Assembly (NCBI GenBank): GCA_039714215.1
Contig: JBDLJU010000066.1
Span: forward strand, 1-13,812
DNA length: 13,812 nt
Direction of reading: 5' to 3'
From: UBA11579 sp039714215
GTDB lineage: Bacteria; Chloroflexota; Anaerolineae; Anaerolineales; UBA11579
A program made the translations under genes and the position numbers. The notes under the pieces were generated by a model, which ran no database searches, was not told the origin of the DNA, and saw only the letters and a program-made list of their open reading frames with translations. Below are positions 1-7,057 of this stretch, one piece after another; position 1 is the first letter of the stretch; every line of letters starts with the position of its first letter.

Positions 1-87
1 GAGCTTCGATTTAACAGATGATCATCAAGCGATCATCTGTAGGTTAGCCCACAGCTTGGAGCTTCGATGTAGCAGATGTCCATCTGC
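1..87. repeat. Direct repeat with two nested hairpins
   Basis: Two 20-base copies (1-20 and 59-78) match at 18 of 20 positions; both begin GAGCTTCGAT and end CAGATG. Each copy runs into its own inverted repeat. The first has 10-bp arms at 14-23 and 31-40 (ACAGATGATC) with a 7-base loop. The second has 7-bp arms at 72-78 and 81-87 (GCAGATG) with a 2-base loop. This looks like a small intergenic repeat family, but the window edge cuts off what lies upstream. No coding potential was seen in 1-183. Confidence 0.6.
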
Positions 88-132
88 GGGGTTGTGCAAA
101 CTACTGCGGTTTTTACTTGAACTGCTCCGAAA

Positions 133-151
133 GGGCGGGGAAACCCCGCCC
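133..151 (-). terminator. GC-rich hairpin, possible cox operon terminator
   Basis: This is a perfect 8-bp inverted repeat, GGGCGGGG and CCCCGCCC around AAA, about 30 bases beyond the stop of the last cox gene on the minus strand. In the direction of cox transcription only a short T run (TTTCGG) follows, so it is a weak classical terminator. The sequence TGTAGGGGCGGGG also resembles the GC-rich interspersed hairpins common in intergenic DNA of many environmental bacteria. It could therefore be a repeat element used as a terminator, or only a repeat. Confidence 0.45.
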
Positions 152-183
152 CTACAGGAATTGGATTGTAGAAGGGCTTCGGA

Positions 184-954
184 TTAGCCGTGTAATGTCC
201 CGATCAAGTACAATGCGGGGTAGAAGATGATCCAGACCACGTCAATGAAATGCCAATAGACCGCCGCGGCTTCCACCGGCCAGTGCTTTTCATCTTTATC
301 AAACACGCCGCGTAAGCCGTTGCGGAAAACGAAGAGCAGGAAGATCACACCGGTGAGCACATGGAAAGCGTGGAAGCCAGTCAGGGCGTAAAATACAGCG
401 CCTTCCGGGCCATCACCTGGGCCGAAGGGGGCAATCTGCCACTCAATCCCAACCACGCCGACCAGGAAGGTGATTCCGAGGATGATCGTGATCGCCAGGC
501 TGACCAGGAAGTTTTTCCTGTCGCCGTGCTTGATGGCGGTCTCTGCCCGGTTCATGAAATAGGACGAGATCAGCAGCATCGCGGTGACGATCAGGCCGAG
601 GGTTTGCTCAAGTTCTGGACGGGTGGTGCCCAGCAGGCTGAAGCGGGTGACCAGCAGACCGCCAAAGACGAAAGAGTCAGAAAGGATGAACAACCACAAG
701 CCCAACCGGTTGGTGCCGGTCTTGTAGGCATAGCTTTCTCGGTCTTCGTTTGCCTCGGCTTTGGCAAGCTTGGTGATGTGCATGTAGTAGTAGAGCACAA
801 GGCTGGCTTTGGTTAGAGCGAGCATGGTCAGCAAGAACGTTGAGGCAAAGCTGATCGCCACAAAAAATTCAGCGGCAGTGAAGAAGGCCAGCAGGATAAA
901 AATGCTGAAACCAAGCTGGAACGCGTTTTTCTTATCAGTATGTTTTTCAGTCAT
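184..954 (-). CDS. coxC: Cytochrome c oxidase subunit IV-III fusion
   Basis: This 256-residue membrane protein is a non-catalytic part of the aa3-type oxidase. Residues about 80-256 are subunit III in its five-helix form: LWLFILSDSF (87-96), GFHAFHVLTG (193-202) and YWHFIDVVWI (233-242) are its usual landmarks. Residues about 12-60 form two more helices that end in ALTKASLVLYYYMHI, the pattern of the small bacterial subunit IV (COX4_pro type: Lys, then a hydrophobic run, then MHL/MHI). The gene therefore appears to fuse IV and III. The Glu normally found in the SEVMFF-like motif of subunit III is Asp93 here. The gene lies 10 bases after the coxA stop, with AGGG upstream of its ATG, as the last gene of coxB-coxA-coxC. 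An alternative reading is a seven-helix subunit III with a divergent N-terminus; the MHI motif argues against it. Confidence in subunit III is very high and in the fusion good. Confidence 0.93.
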   Translation of the reverse strand: MTEKHTDKKNAFQLGFSIFILLAFFTAAEFFVAISFASTFLLTMLALTKASLVLYYYMHITKLAKAEANEDRESYAYKTGTNRLGLWLFILSDSFVFGGLLVTRFSLLGTTRPELEQTLGLIVTAMLLISSYFMNRAETAIKHGDRKNFLVSLAITIILGITFLVGVVGIEWQIAPFGPGDGPEGAVFYALTGFHAFHVLTGVIFLLFVFRNGLRGVFDKDEKHWPVEAAAVYWHFIDVVWIIFYPALYLIGTLHG

Positions 955-964
955 GTTTCCCTAC

Positions 965-2815
965 TTATTCGTCAAATTTGACATAAGGTGAATCGGCCAG
1001 CCCGTAATCGTACGGTTCACCGATAACCTCAAATGGTTTGTCATAGTTGTGTGCCGGGATCGGCGAAGGGGTCTGCCATTCGGGTGAGCGTGAGCGCCAC
1101 AAATTGCCGGTCGCCTCTTCACCCTTTTTAGCGCTGATGTACATATTGTAGAAAAAGATCAGCACGGCGGTGGCAATCAGGTAGGCGGCGACGGTGAGGA
1201 TCAGGTTGGTGAGGTCGAAGTTAAGGGCGGCATCATAATCAGCGATCCGGCGGCGCATCCCTAACAGGCCAACCTGCATCATCCCGAGGGTGAGCACCAG
1301 GAAGGAGGGGGTCATCATCCAGAAATGCAGTTTGCCCAGCTTTTCATTCATCCGCCTGCCGGTGACCTTGGGGAACCAGTAGTAGATCGCAGCGAAGAAG
1401 GGGAAGATGTACCCCCCAAACATCGTGTCGTGGAAGTGCCCGACAATAAAGTAGGTGTCATGCAGGTGCAGGTCGGTGGATACGGTTGCGTTGGGCGGGC
1501 CGGTGAGACCACCGAGCAGAAATACGACGATCCCGCCGAGGATAAACAGCATCGGGGTGGGGGTTTCAATTTTGCCTTTCCATAAGGTTGCCACCCAGGA
1601 GAAGAACTTGACTCCGGTAGGTACGGCAACCAGCAATGTGCTGTACATGAAGGGCACCCGCAGGTATTCGTTCATCCCGGAGGTGAACATGTGATGCGCC
1701 CAGACCAGGAAGCCGACCAGGGCGATGCCTAAAGAGGACATCGCGATCCATTTGTAGCCGAAGAGCGGCTTACGGGCAAAGACTGGCAGCAGTTCAGAGA
1801 TGATCCCTAAGCCGGGGAGCACAAAGACGTAGACCGCCGGGTGCGAGTAAAACCAGAATAAGTGCTGGAAGAGGATCGGGTTGCCTCCCTGGGTGGCATC
1901 GAAAAAGCCCATCCCGAAGAGGCGCTGGAGCATCACCATCTGGAAAGATAAACCAATTAGCTGGGTAGCAGTAAGGCTGATAATTGAGGTCGCCAGGGCA
2001 GCCCACACAAAGATCGGGAGGCGGAAGGCAGTCATTCCCTTAACACGCAGACGCAGCACGGTGGCGATCAGATTGAGCGCACCGAGGATCGAGGACCAAC
2101 CAGCGACGAACACGCCGAGGAAGAACATCTGCATGCCGACCGGGGCACGCGCTGAGAGAGGCGGGTAGCCGGTCCAGCCGGTGTCGAACCCTCCGAGGGC
2201 AAGGCTGCCAAGCAGCAGGATTGCTGCGGGGGGCGCTAACCAGAAGGAAAAGGCGTTCAGCCGAGGGAAGGTCATATCTGCGGCACCGATCATCAGGGGG
2301 ACGAGGTAGTTCATCACCCCGGCGATGCCGAGCAGGATTGAGACGATCATCAAAATGCCGTGCAGGCTCATCAGGGTGTTGTACAGTTGGGGATCAAGGA
2401 ACTGGATGTTTGAGGCGGACAGCTCGGTGCGGAAGATCAGGGCAAACAGACCACCAGTGCTGAGCAGGATCAGGGAGGTGATTGTGTACTGCACACCAAT
2501 GACTTTGTGATCTAAGGAAGGCTCAAAATATTTCTGCCATCCGGGTGGGTCGGCGTGGTGTTCAGCGGGTTCTTCACCCTTGGCCCACAGGAACCATCCA
2601 TCCATCACCCGCGTACCCCACATGAAAAAAATTGCGCCGAGGAGCCCACCGGCCACCCAGGCAGGTTCGGTAAAACCGAAGTTGGCATCATCAACTGCCC
2701 AGTAGGGCAGTCCCATCAGGGCGCGGATGCCGGTAACAAACCCGGCGCCGATCAGCGTACCGATCAGCTGGTAAACCATCCCGCGGTTCAGGCCAATGTT
2801 TATAAATTTTTTCAT
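965..2815 (-). CDS. coxA: Cytochrome c oxidase subunit I, A2-type (caa3)
   Basis: This is the catalytic heme-copper subunit, which reduces O2 to water and pumps protons in the cytoplasmic membrane. It has 616 residues from the ATG at 2815. That start has GGAGG four bases upstream; an ATG one codon earlier (2818) lies too close to it. Visible ligands are His152 (SLHGILM) and His462 for low-spin heme, His460 for heme a3 (VGHFHD), and His325, His374 and His375 for CuB. Tyr329 would be the His-linked tyrosine. The helix-VI motif is YSHPAVY (323-329), with no Glu before VY, as in A2-type enzymes where Tyr-Ser stands in for the A1 glutamate. D-channel Asp180 and Asn187 (GAADMTFPRLN) and K-channel Lys403 (PTGVKFF) are present. 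About 100 residues with two predicted helices precede the usual core. It follows coxB after a hairpin-filled gap. Confidence 0.98.
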   Translation of the reverse strand: MKKFINIGLNRGMVYQLIGTLIGAGFVTGIRALMGLPYWAVDDANFGFTEPAWVAGGLLGAIFFMWGTRVMDGWFLWAKGEEPAEHHADPPGWQKYFEPSLDHKVIGVQYTITSLILLSTGGLFALIFRTELSASNIQFLDPQLYNTLMSLHGILMIVSILLGIAGVMNYLVPLMIGAADMTFPRLNAFSFWLAPPAAILLLGSLALGGFDTGWTGYPPLSARAPVGMQMFFLGVFVAGWSSILGALNLIATVLRLRVKGMTAFRLPIFVWAALATSIISLTATQLIGLSFQMVMLQRLFGMGFFDATQGGNPILFQHLFWFYSHPAVYVFVLPGLGIISELLPVFARKPLFGYKWIAMSSLGIALVGFLVWAHHMFTSGMNEYLRVPFMYSTLLVAVPTGVKFFSWVATLWKGKIETPTPMLFILGGIVVFLLGGLTGPPNATVSTDLHLHDTYFIVGHFHDTMFGGYIFPFFAAIYYWFPKVTGRRMNEKLGKLHFWMMTPSFLVLTLGMMQVGLLGMRRRIADYDAALNFDLTNLILTVAAYLIATAVLIFFYNMYISAKKGEEATGNLWRSRSPEWQTPSPIPAHNYDKPFEVIGEPYDYGLADSPYVKFDE

Positions 2816-2833
2816 CATTCCTCCAAATTAATG

Positions 2834-2850
2834 ATCGAACGGGGTTCGAT
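2834..2850. repeat. Intercistronic hairpin next to the coxA RBS
   Basis: A 7-bp inverted repeat (ATCGAAC and GTTCGAT, loop GGG) lies about 10 bases upstream of the coxA Shine-Dalgarno on the minus strand. With the larger hairpin at 2853-2886 it fills nearly the whole coxB-coxA gap. It may affect coxA translation or mRNA stability; this is inferred from position only. Confidence 0.5.
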
Positions 2851-2852
2851 TT

Positions 2853-2886
2853 AATAATATTGAATGGCTTGCCATTGAATATTATT
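2853..2886. repeat. Long hairpin over the coxB stop codon
   Basis: Two 16-base arms (2853-2868 and 2871-2886) around a TT loop pair at 15 of 16 positions; the one mismatch is G-G at 2862/2877. The right arm includes the coxB stop codon (2882-2884). On the minus strand no T run follows before the next hairpin, so it is more likely an mRNA stabiliser, processing site or partial attenuator between coxB and coxA than a full terminator. Confidence 0.65.
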
Positions 2887-3889
2887 CTTGCAGCGTTTCG
2901 ATGAACGCGAGGATATCTGCGATTTCTTCCTCGGTCAGGGAGAACTGGGGCATGGCGTTGGCCGGGTAACCTGCCACGATGGTGGCATTTGGATCAAGAA
3001 TTGACTCGATCAAAAATGCTTCGTCGGCCAAAGTTACTGTTCCGTCTGCGAGGTCAACCTCAGCGCCGAATAAGCCTAGCCAGGTGGGGCCGCGGCCTTC
3101 GCTGCCGTCTACCGAGTGGCAGGCAATACAGCCGTTTTGTTCAACAACAATTTCGCCGCGCTCTGGGTCTGGACCGACAGTGTCGGGGATCAGGGCTTTC
3201 TGGGCATCTACCCAGGCGAGTAAATCCTCTTCAGAGACAACCACCACATCAGCGAGCATATAGGCATGTTCTGTACCACACAACTCTGCACAGCGGAGCT
3301 TGTAGTCGCCTAAAATTGTGGGCGTGATCCGCAGTTCGGTGGTCTGACCGGGGATGATGTCCTGTTTTACGCGGAATTCGGGTACCCAAAACGAGTGGAT
3401 TACATCTGAGGACTCCATCACCAGTTTTACCTGCTGGTCAATTGGCAGGTAAAGCTCGGTGGTGGTGATCCCGTAATCAGGGTATTTGAATTTCCAACCC
3501 CATTGAAAGGCGCTGATCTTAATTTCCATCGCTTCAGGATCAGCTCGCAAGGTGTCCCCCAGCGACCAGGCACCGAGGTAAGCCAGCCCAAGGACAACAA
3601 GCAGCGGAATTAGCGTCCAGGTGATCTCAAGTTTGGTGTGCCCCTCGATGTACTCGCCATCCCCAGTTTCCCCGGGTTTTCGCCGAAATACAATCAGGCT
3701 GTAGACCAGGGGGACGATGATCAGCGCGAATAAAAAGGAAATCGCCATGATCTCGATGTCAAACAACCAGTCGATGGTGACTGCCTGCAGGCTTGCGCTC
3801 ACCGGGAGCAGGCCAATGGTGTCAAGCCCAAAATAGACCAGGGCGGTCAGGGCGAGGATCAGGACAGCTAATATTATGAAATGTCGCAT
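2882..3889 (-). CDS. coxB: Cytochrome c oxidase subunit II with fused cytochrome c
   Basis: This 335-residue subunit takes electrons at an extracytoplasmic CuA centre and passes them to CoxA. The N-terminus is hydrophobic (about 4-29), followed by two transmembrane helices (about 47-68 and 91-108). The CuA site is complete: His165, then Cys200, Glu202, Cys204, His208 and Met211 in CAELCGTEHAYM. A C-terminal cytochrome c domain has CIACH (Cys254, Cys257, His258) and a likely axial Met313 (NAMPQFS), which makes this a caa3-type oxidase. Such a domain lets ACIII feed electrons in without a separate soluble cytochrome. AAGGA lies 7 bases before the ATG. It is the first gene of the minus-strand operon, transcribed from the control region shared with actA. 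Confidence 0.97.
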   Translation of the reverse strand: MRHFIILAVLILALTALVYFGLDTIGLLPVSASLQAVTIDWLFDIEIMAISFLFALIIVPLVYSLIVFRRKPGETGDGEYIEGHTKLEITWTLIPLLVVLGLAYLGAWSLGDTLRADPEAMEIKISAFQWGWKFKYPDYGITTTELYLPIDQQVKLVMESSDVIHSFWVPEFRVKQDIIPGQTTELRITPTILGDYKLRCAELCGTEHAYMLADVVVVSEEDLLAWVDAQKALIPDTVGPDPERGEIVVEQNGCIACHSVDGSEGRGPTWLGLFGAEVDLADGTVTLADEAFLIESILDPNATIVAGYPANAMPQFSLTEEEIADILAFIETLQE

Positions 3890-3953
3890 ACTTTATCCTT
3901 GAAATCGAACTTATTTCAGTAAATTTATCGGGTTTCACTATAAGCTATGATTG

Positions 3954-3972
3954 AAGAACGTAATCCGTTCTT
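3954..3972. repeat. Small inverted repeat in the coxB leader
   Basis: Perfect 7-bp arms AAGAACG and CGTTCTT flank a 5-base loop, about 65 bases upstream of the coxB ATG. It could be an operator or an mRNA leader hairpin. No regulator family is recognised from it. Confidence 0.4.
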
Positions 3973-4066
3973 ACTAAATTGTGCTTATCAAAGCATTCAA
4001 ACTAGAACCAGCGGGTTTGAAAAAAAATCTTCGGAGTGCTTAAAGATAATCGGACTAATAAGCTAA

Positions 4067-4075
4067 ATTATACCA
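4067..4075 (-). promoter_or_regulatory. Candidate cox promoter, extended -10
   Basis: On the minus strand TATAAT occupies 4072-4067 and is preceded by TGG (4075-4073), giving a TGnTATAAT extended -10. The spacer upstream (about 4090-4095) has no good TTGACA, which an extended -10 promoter can tolerate. Transcription would start near 4060 and leave a leader of about 170 bases before coxB. Confidence 0.45.
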
Positions 4076-4093
4076 AAAAAGTGATAAATAGTG

Positions 4094-4099
4094 TATAAT
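4094..4099 (+). promoter_or_regulatory. Candidate act promoter -10 box
   Basis: A perfect TATAAT faces the act operon. The matching -35 position (about 4071-4076) is poor and overlaps the minus-strand TATAAT, so the two promoters would compete for the same DNA. Transcription would start near 4106, about 150 bases before the actA ATG. Confidence 0.4.
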
Positions 4100-4257
4100 T
4101 TCGGTTATATTTAGAATTAGTTTTTAGAATACCGAATATTAGAGAGTAAAATCTGGTTGGCAGCAGTGGAAACAAGGGAATCAAATTTGGTCCTCTTCTA
4201 TGTGGTGAGACGCTGCGCTTATCAGAGCTATTGATGCAAAAGAGTGAGGAGCAGTTC

Positions 4258-4806
4258 ATGGGCGAAAAGCTTCGCGACCTATTCAAACAACCGATTGCGA
4301 TTGTTCTAGTAATCATCTCAGTGCTGACTGTAATCGGTGGGGCGGGATGGGGGATCATGCAGACTCAAACTCCGCCACCCCAGCCAATCGAGTTTCAGCA
4401 CGAAATCCATGTTGACCTTGGGGTGCAGTGTTTGTACTGCCACCCTGGCGCCTGGACAGGTCCATCGGCGGGTGTGCCAACTCAGTCTAAATGTTGGGGA
4501 TGCCACCAGCAAATCTCAAAACAAACTCCTGAATTAGATAAATTACGTGGTTATGTGGAAAGCGGCGAATCGATCCCCTGGGTTCCAGTGGCGATCCAGC
4601 CGGACTTTGTCTACTTCAGCCACCGTCCGCATATTGCCTATGGGCTTAACTGCGAGACCTGCCACGGCGAGGTCAGTGAAATGACTGTAGCAGAACCGCA
4701 AGAAGAGATGAATATGGGCTGGTGTCTAGAATGCCACCGGACTACGTTCCACGACGACCCTGTCCAGCTGACCAAACTGACCGATTGTTTAACCTGTCAT
4801 CAATGA
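4258..4806 (+). CDS. actA: ACIII pentaheme cytochrome c subunit ActA
   Basis: This 182-residue membrane-anchored multiheme cytochrome of alternative complex III carries electrons from the Fe-S subunit toward the oxidase. One N-terminal helix (about 12-34) is followed by five CXXCH heme sites: CLYCH (58-62), CWGCH (79-83), CETCH (132-136), CLECH (156-160) and CLTCH (177-181). It has an internal duplication: F-x-H-x-x-H (residues 46-51 and 120-125) stands ten residues before a CXXCH in both halves, so His48/51 and His122/125 are good distal heme ligands. The ATG at 4258 is chosen because GAGGAG lies 6 bases upstream; in-frame TTG (4231) and ATG (4234) lack such a site. It is the first gene of the act operon, and its stop lies in a strong hairpin. 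Confidence 0.95.
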   Translation: MGEKLRDLFKQPIAIVLVIISVLTVIGGAGWGIMQTQTPPPQPIEFQHEIHVDLGVQCLYCHPGAWTGPSAGVPTQSKCWGCHQQISKQTPELDKLRGYVESGESIPWVPVAIQPDFVYFSHRPHIAYGLNCETCHGEVSEMTVAEPQEEMNMGWCLECHRTTFHDDPVQLTKLTDCLTCHQ

Positions 4807-4830
4807 CTCCGAGTATGAAATACTCGGAGT
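4806..4830 (+). repeat. Hairpin at the actA stop codon
   Basis: Perfect 11-bp arms ACTCCGAGTAT (4806-4816) and ATACTCGGAGT (4820-4830) flank a GAA loop. The first base of the left arm is the last base of the actA stop. Only TTTA follows, so full termination is unlikely. A stabilising or attenuating role between actA and actB1 is inferred. Confidence 0.65.
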
Positions 4831-4833
4831 TTA

Positions 4834-4854
4834 GGAGAATGTTGAACACTCTCC
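4834..4854 (+). repeat. Second hairpin between actA and actB1
   Basis: Arms 4834-4841 (GGAGAATG) and 4847-4854 (CACTCTCC) pair at 7 of 8 positions around a 5-base loop, directly after the hairpin at 4806-4830. Together they fill half of the actA-actB1 gap. The GGAG inside the left arm has no start codon at a useful distance that opens a real gene. Confidence 0.45.
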
Positions 4855-4900
4855 ATCGAAATGAGTAGATTCTACAGAAGCTTAGAGGAAGGAATCAAGG

Positions 4901-7057
4901 ATGAGCGATAAAAATATCTCTCGGCGAGATTTTCTAAAAATAGCCGGAGTGGGAGCAGCAACTTCCGCGGTGCTGACCGGATGCGGGCCAGCTTCACGTT
5001 ATGTGACCCGTGAGCCGTATGCCGAAATGCCGGAATACACCTATAACGGCCAGAGCACTTTTTACGCCACAACTTGTATGGAATGTGCCGCCGCCTGCGG
5101 GCTGGTCGTGCGCACCGTGCAGGGGCGTGCGATTAAGGTGGAAGGTAACCCCAACCACCCGGTAAACCTGGGAAAAACCTGTGCTCGGGCACAAGCCAGC
5201 CTGCAGGGTTTATACAACCCAGACCGTGTGCAGTTCCCGGTAAAGCAAGCTCGCGGTGAGACTTTGAGCACAGAGCAGCTAAGCTGGGACGAAGCGGTTG
5301 GTGTGGTGGGCGAGGCGCTTGGTTCCTCTGCCGCCGATGGGCTTTCCTTTTTAATTGGCGAGACCCCAGACCACCTGTATGACGTAATCAGTGAGCTGAC
5401 CACGGAAATAGGTGCAGCTCAACCGGTGCGCTATGGTGCTTTGAGTTTGTTTGAAGCCCGGGCGACCTTGAAGAAGGCGGCTGAAAACGTGTTCGGGCAG
5501 GCGGAGATTCCTTACTTTGACCTGGCAGGGGCAGACCTGACCTTTTCCTTCGGGGCCAATTTCTTAGAAACCTGGCTTTCTCCGGTGGCGAACACCCGGG
5601 GCTATGCCCAGATGCGTCAGGGAGCGGTGAACGGAGGACGCGGCACCTTGGTGCAGTTTGAGCCGCGCATGTCGATGACTGCATCCAAAGCAGACGAATG
5701 GGTGCCGATTAAACCGGGCACAGAGAGCCTGGTGGCGCTGGCAATTGGCCGTTTGGCAGCAGAACTTAAGGGCGGGGCGCTGCCCCCGGTGTACCAAAAT
5801 GTTTCGGCAGCAGGACTGGCCGAGGCTGCCGGGGTATCGCTTGAAAAACTTGAACACCTGGCACAGATGTTTGCTGAGGCCGAGCACCCGCTGGCGATCC
5901 CAGGAGGGAATGCTCTGGGACAGTCGAACGGGATACACATCGCTGAAGCGGTGTTGGCTTTGAATGTGCTCGGCGAAAATTTAGGCAAGCCTGGCGGGGT
6001 GAAGTTTAACCCACCGGCGGTGCTGGGAACGGTACGGAAAACAGCCACAATCGCAGAAATGGTTGAGCTAATTGAAAAGATGAATGCTGGAGAGGTCCAG
6101 GCGCTGTTTGTGCATGGCGTCAACCCGGTATTTGAACTGCCCAAGCAGATGGGGTTTGCGGAAGCGTTGGGCAAGGTACCTTTGGTGATCTCATTTAGCT
6201 CCTTCCCCGATGAAACCGCCCTGATGGCGGATTATATTTTCCCAGATCACACCGGGATGGAGGCCTGGGGATACCAGCAGGTGGTCACCGGCAGCTCGAA
6301 GGCCGTACTTTCTGGCGTTCAGCCGGTGGTGGTGCCTTTCTATGAAACCAAATCAACCGTAGATGTGCTCCTGGCTGCTTCCCAGGCGCTGCCCTATGAA
6401 GATGAAGTTGCCTTTATTCAAAGCAAGCTCTCCGAGCTGGTTGGGGCAGATAATGCCCTGATCCGGGCGGGAGAAATCCAGACCTTTATGGCGCAGTTCC
6501 AGCAGTATGGCGGCTGGTGGGGGGCGGAAGACAATTTAGGCAGCCCAGCCTCAGTACAAATTTCCGGGATTTCAGCGGAAGAAGGATTTTCTCATGGAGA
6601 AGGCGAGTTCTTCCTGCACCCCTATGTTTCACCGATCCTGGCAGAGAAGGGCGCCAATAAGCCCTGGCTGCAGGAAATCCCTGATCCGACAACAACAGTG
6701 ATGTGGAACACCTGGGTGGAGATTAACCCAGAGACAGCAGAAGAGCTGGGCATTGATAACAATGAGCTGGTCAAGGTCACATCAAAATTCGGTGAGATTG
6801 AAGCTGCGGTGTATTTGTATCCCGCCATCCGGCCGGACACGATTGCAATCCCATTTGGGCAGGGGCATACCGCCTACGGCCGCTACGCCGAAGGGCGCGG
6901 GGCGAACCCGCTGGATTTGCTTGGTATAGCAACCAACACAGCCGGTGACCTGCAGTTCGGCGCGGTTAAGGTGAAGATTACGAAGACTGGAAAAATCAAA
7001 AATCTGGCACGCCTGGAAAGCATCCGCGGCGTGTATGGAGAATCACATGGAGAATAA
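4901..7057 (+). CDS. actB1: ACIII ActB, molybdopterin-oxidoreductase-like half
   Basis: This 718-residue protein resembles the large subunit of molybdopterin oxidoreductases and corresponds to the N-terminal half of ActB. The N-terminus has a Tat motif (SRRDFLKIAG, 7-16) and a lipobox LTGC with Cys28, so it is probably exported folded and lipid-anchored. A Cys quartet Cys59-x2-Cys62-x3-Cys66-x27-Cys94 sits where such enzymes bind a 4Fe-4S cluster. Other family marks are FSFGAN (215-220) and IKPGTESLVALAIGRLA (270-286). No Cys, selenocysteine or Ser is evident at the usual metal-ligand site (around ARATLKKAAENVFG), which fits the view that this ACIII module carries no Mo. The Fe-S half is a separate gene that overlaps its 3' end. 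GAGGAAGGA precedes the ATG. ActB in Chloroflexus is described as a single fused protein. Confidence 0.93.
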   Translation: MSDKNISRRDFLKIAGVGAATSAVLTGCGPASRYVTREPYAEMPEYTYNGQSTFYATTCMECAAACGLVVRTVQGRAIKVEGNPNHPVNLGKTCARAQASLQGLYNPDRVQFPVKQARGETLSTEQLSWDEAVGVVGEALGSSAADGLSFLIGETPDHLYDVISELTTEIGAAQPVRYGALSLFEARATLKKAAENVFGQAEIPYFDLAGADLTFSFGANFLETWLSPVANTRGYAQMRQGAVNGGRGTLVQFEPRMSMTASKADEWVPIKPGTESLVALAIGRLAAELKGGALPPVYQNVSAAGLAEAAGVSLEKLEHLAQMFAEAEHPLAIPGGNALGQSNGIHIAEAVLALNVLGENLGKPGGVKFNPPAVLGTVRKTATIAEMVELIEKMNAGEVQALFVHGVNPVFELPKQMGFAEALGKVPLVISFSSFPDETALMADYIFPDHTGMEAWGYQQVVTGSSKAVLSGVQPVVVPFYETKSTVDVLLAASQALPYEDEVAFIQSKLSELVGADNALIRAGEIQTFMAQFQQYGGWWGAEDNLGSPASVQISGISAEEGFSHGEGEFFLHPYVSPILAEKGANKPWLQEIPDPTTTVMWNTWVEINPETAEELGIDNNELVKVTSKFGEIEAAVYLYPAIRPDTIAIPFGQGHTAYGRYAEGRGANPLDLLGIATNTAGDLQFGAVKVKITKTGKIKNLARLESIRGVYGESHGE

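Larger units (their letters stand above)
3890..4257. promoter_or_regulatory. Divergent cox/act control region
   Basis: This 368-bp AT-rich gap separates coxB (leftward) from actA (rightward), so it should hold promoters for both operons. It contains two outward TATAAT boxes (listed separately). A 7-bp inverted repeat lies in the coxB leader at 3954-3960/3966-3972 (AAGAACG and CGTTCTT), and a looser 7-bp one at 3996-4002/4015-4021 (TTCAAAC and GTTTGAA). About 130 bases of untranslated leader would precede actA. No tRNA, riboswitch or convincing small gene was recognised. Confidence 0.75.

Noticed and set aside
361..816. 151-codon plus-strand open frame opposite the subunit IV-III gene
   Set aside because: It is a shadow of the oxidase gene with low-complexity charged composition and no start signal.
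4861..4911. 16-codon open frame upstream of actB1 as a leader peptide
   Set aside because: It has no ribosome binding site, overlaps the actB1 start out of frame, and its codons show no regulatory pattern.
5617..6174. 185-codon open frame antisense to actB1
   Set aside because: It lies wholly opposite a well-supported gene, has Ser/Pro-rich low-complexity composition typical of a GC-rich shadow frame, and no ribosome binding site or family motif was seen.
4901..7057. ActB1 as an active molybdenum reductase (formate, nitrate or polysulfide type)
   Set aside because: No Cys, selenocysteine or Ser ligand is apparent at the metal site, and the neighbours are the full ACIII set (pentaheme c, NrfD, DUF3341, monoheme c).
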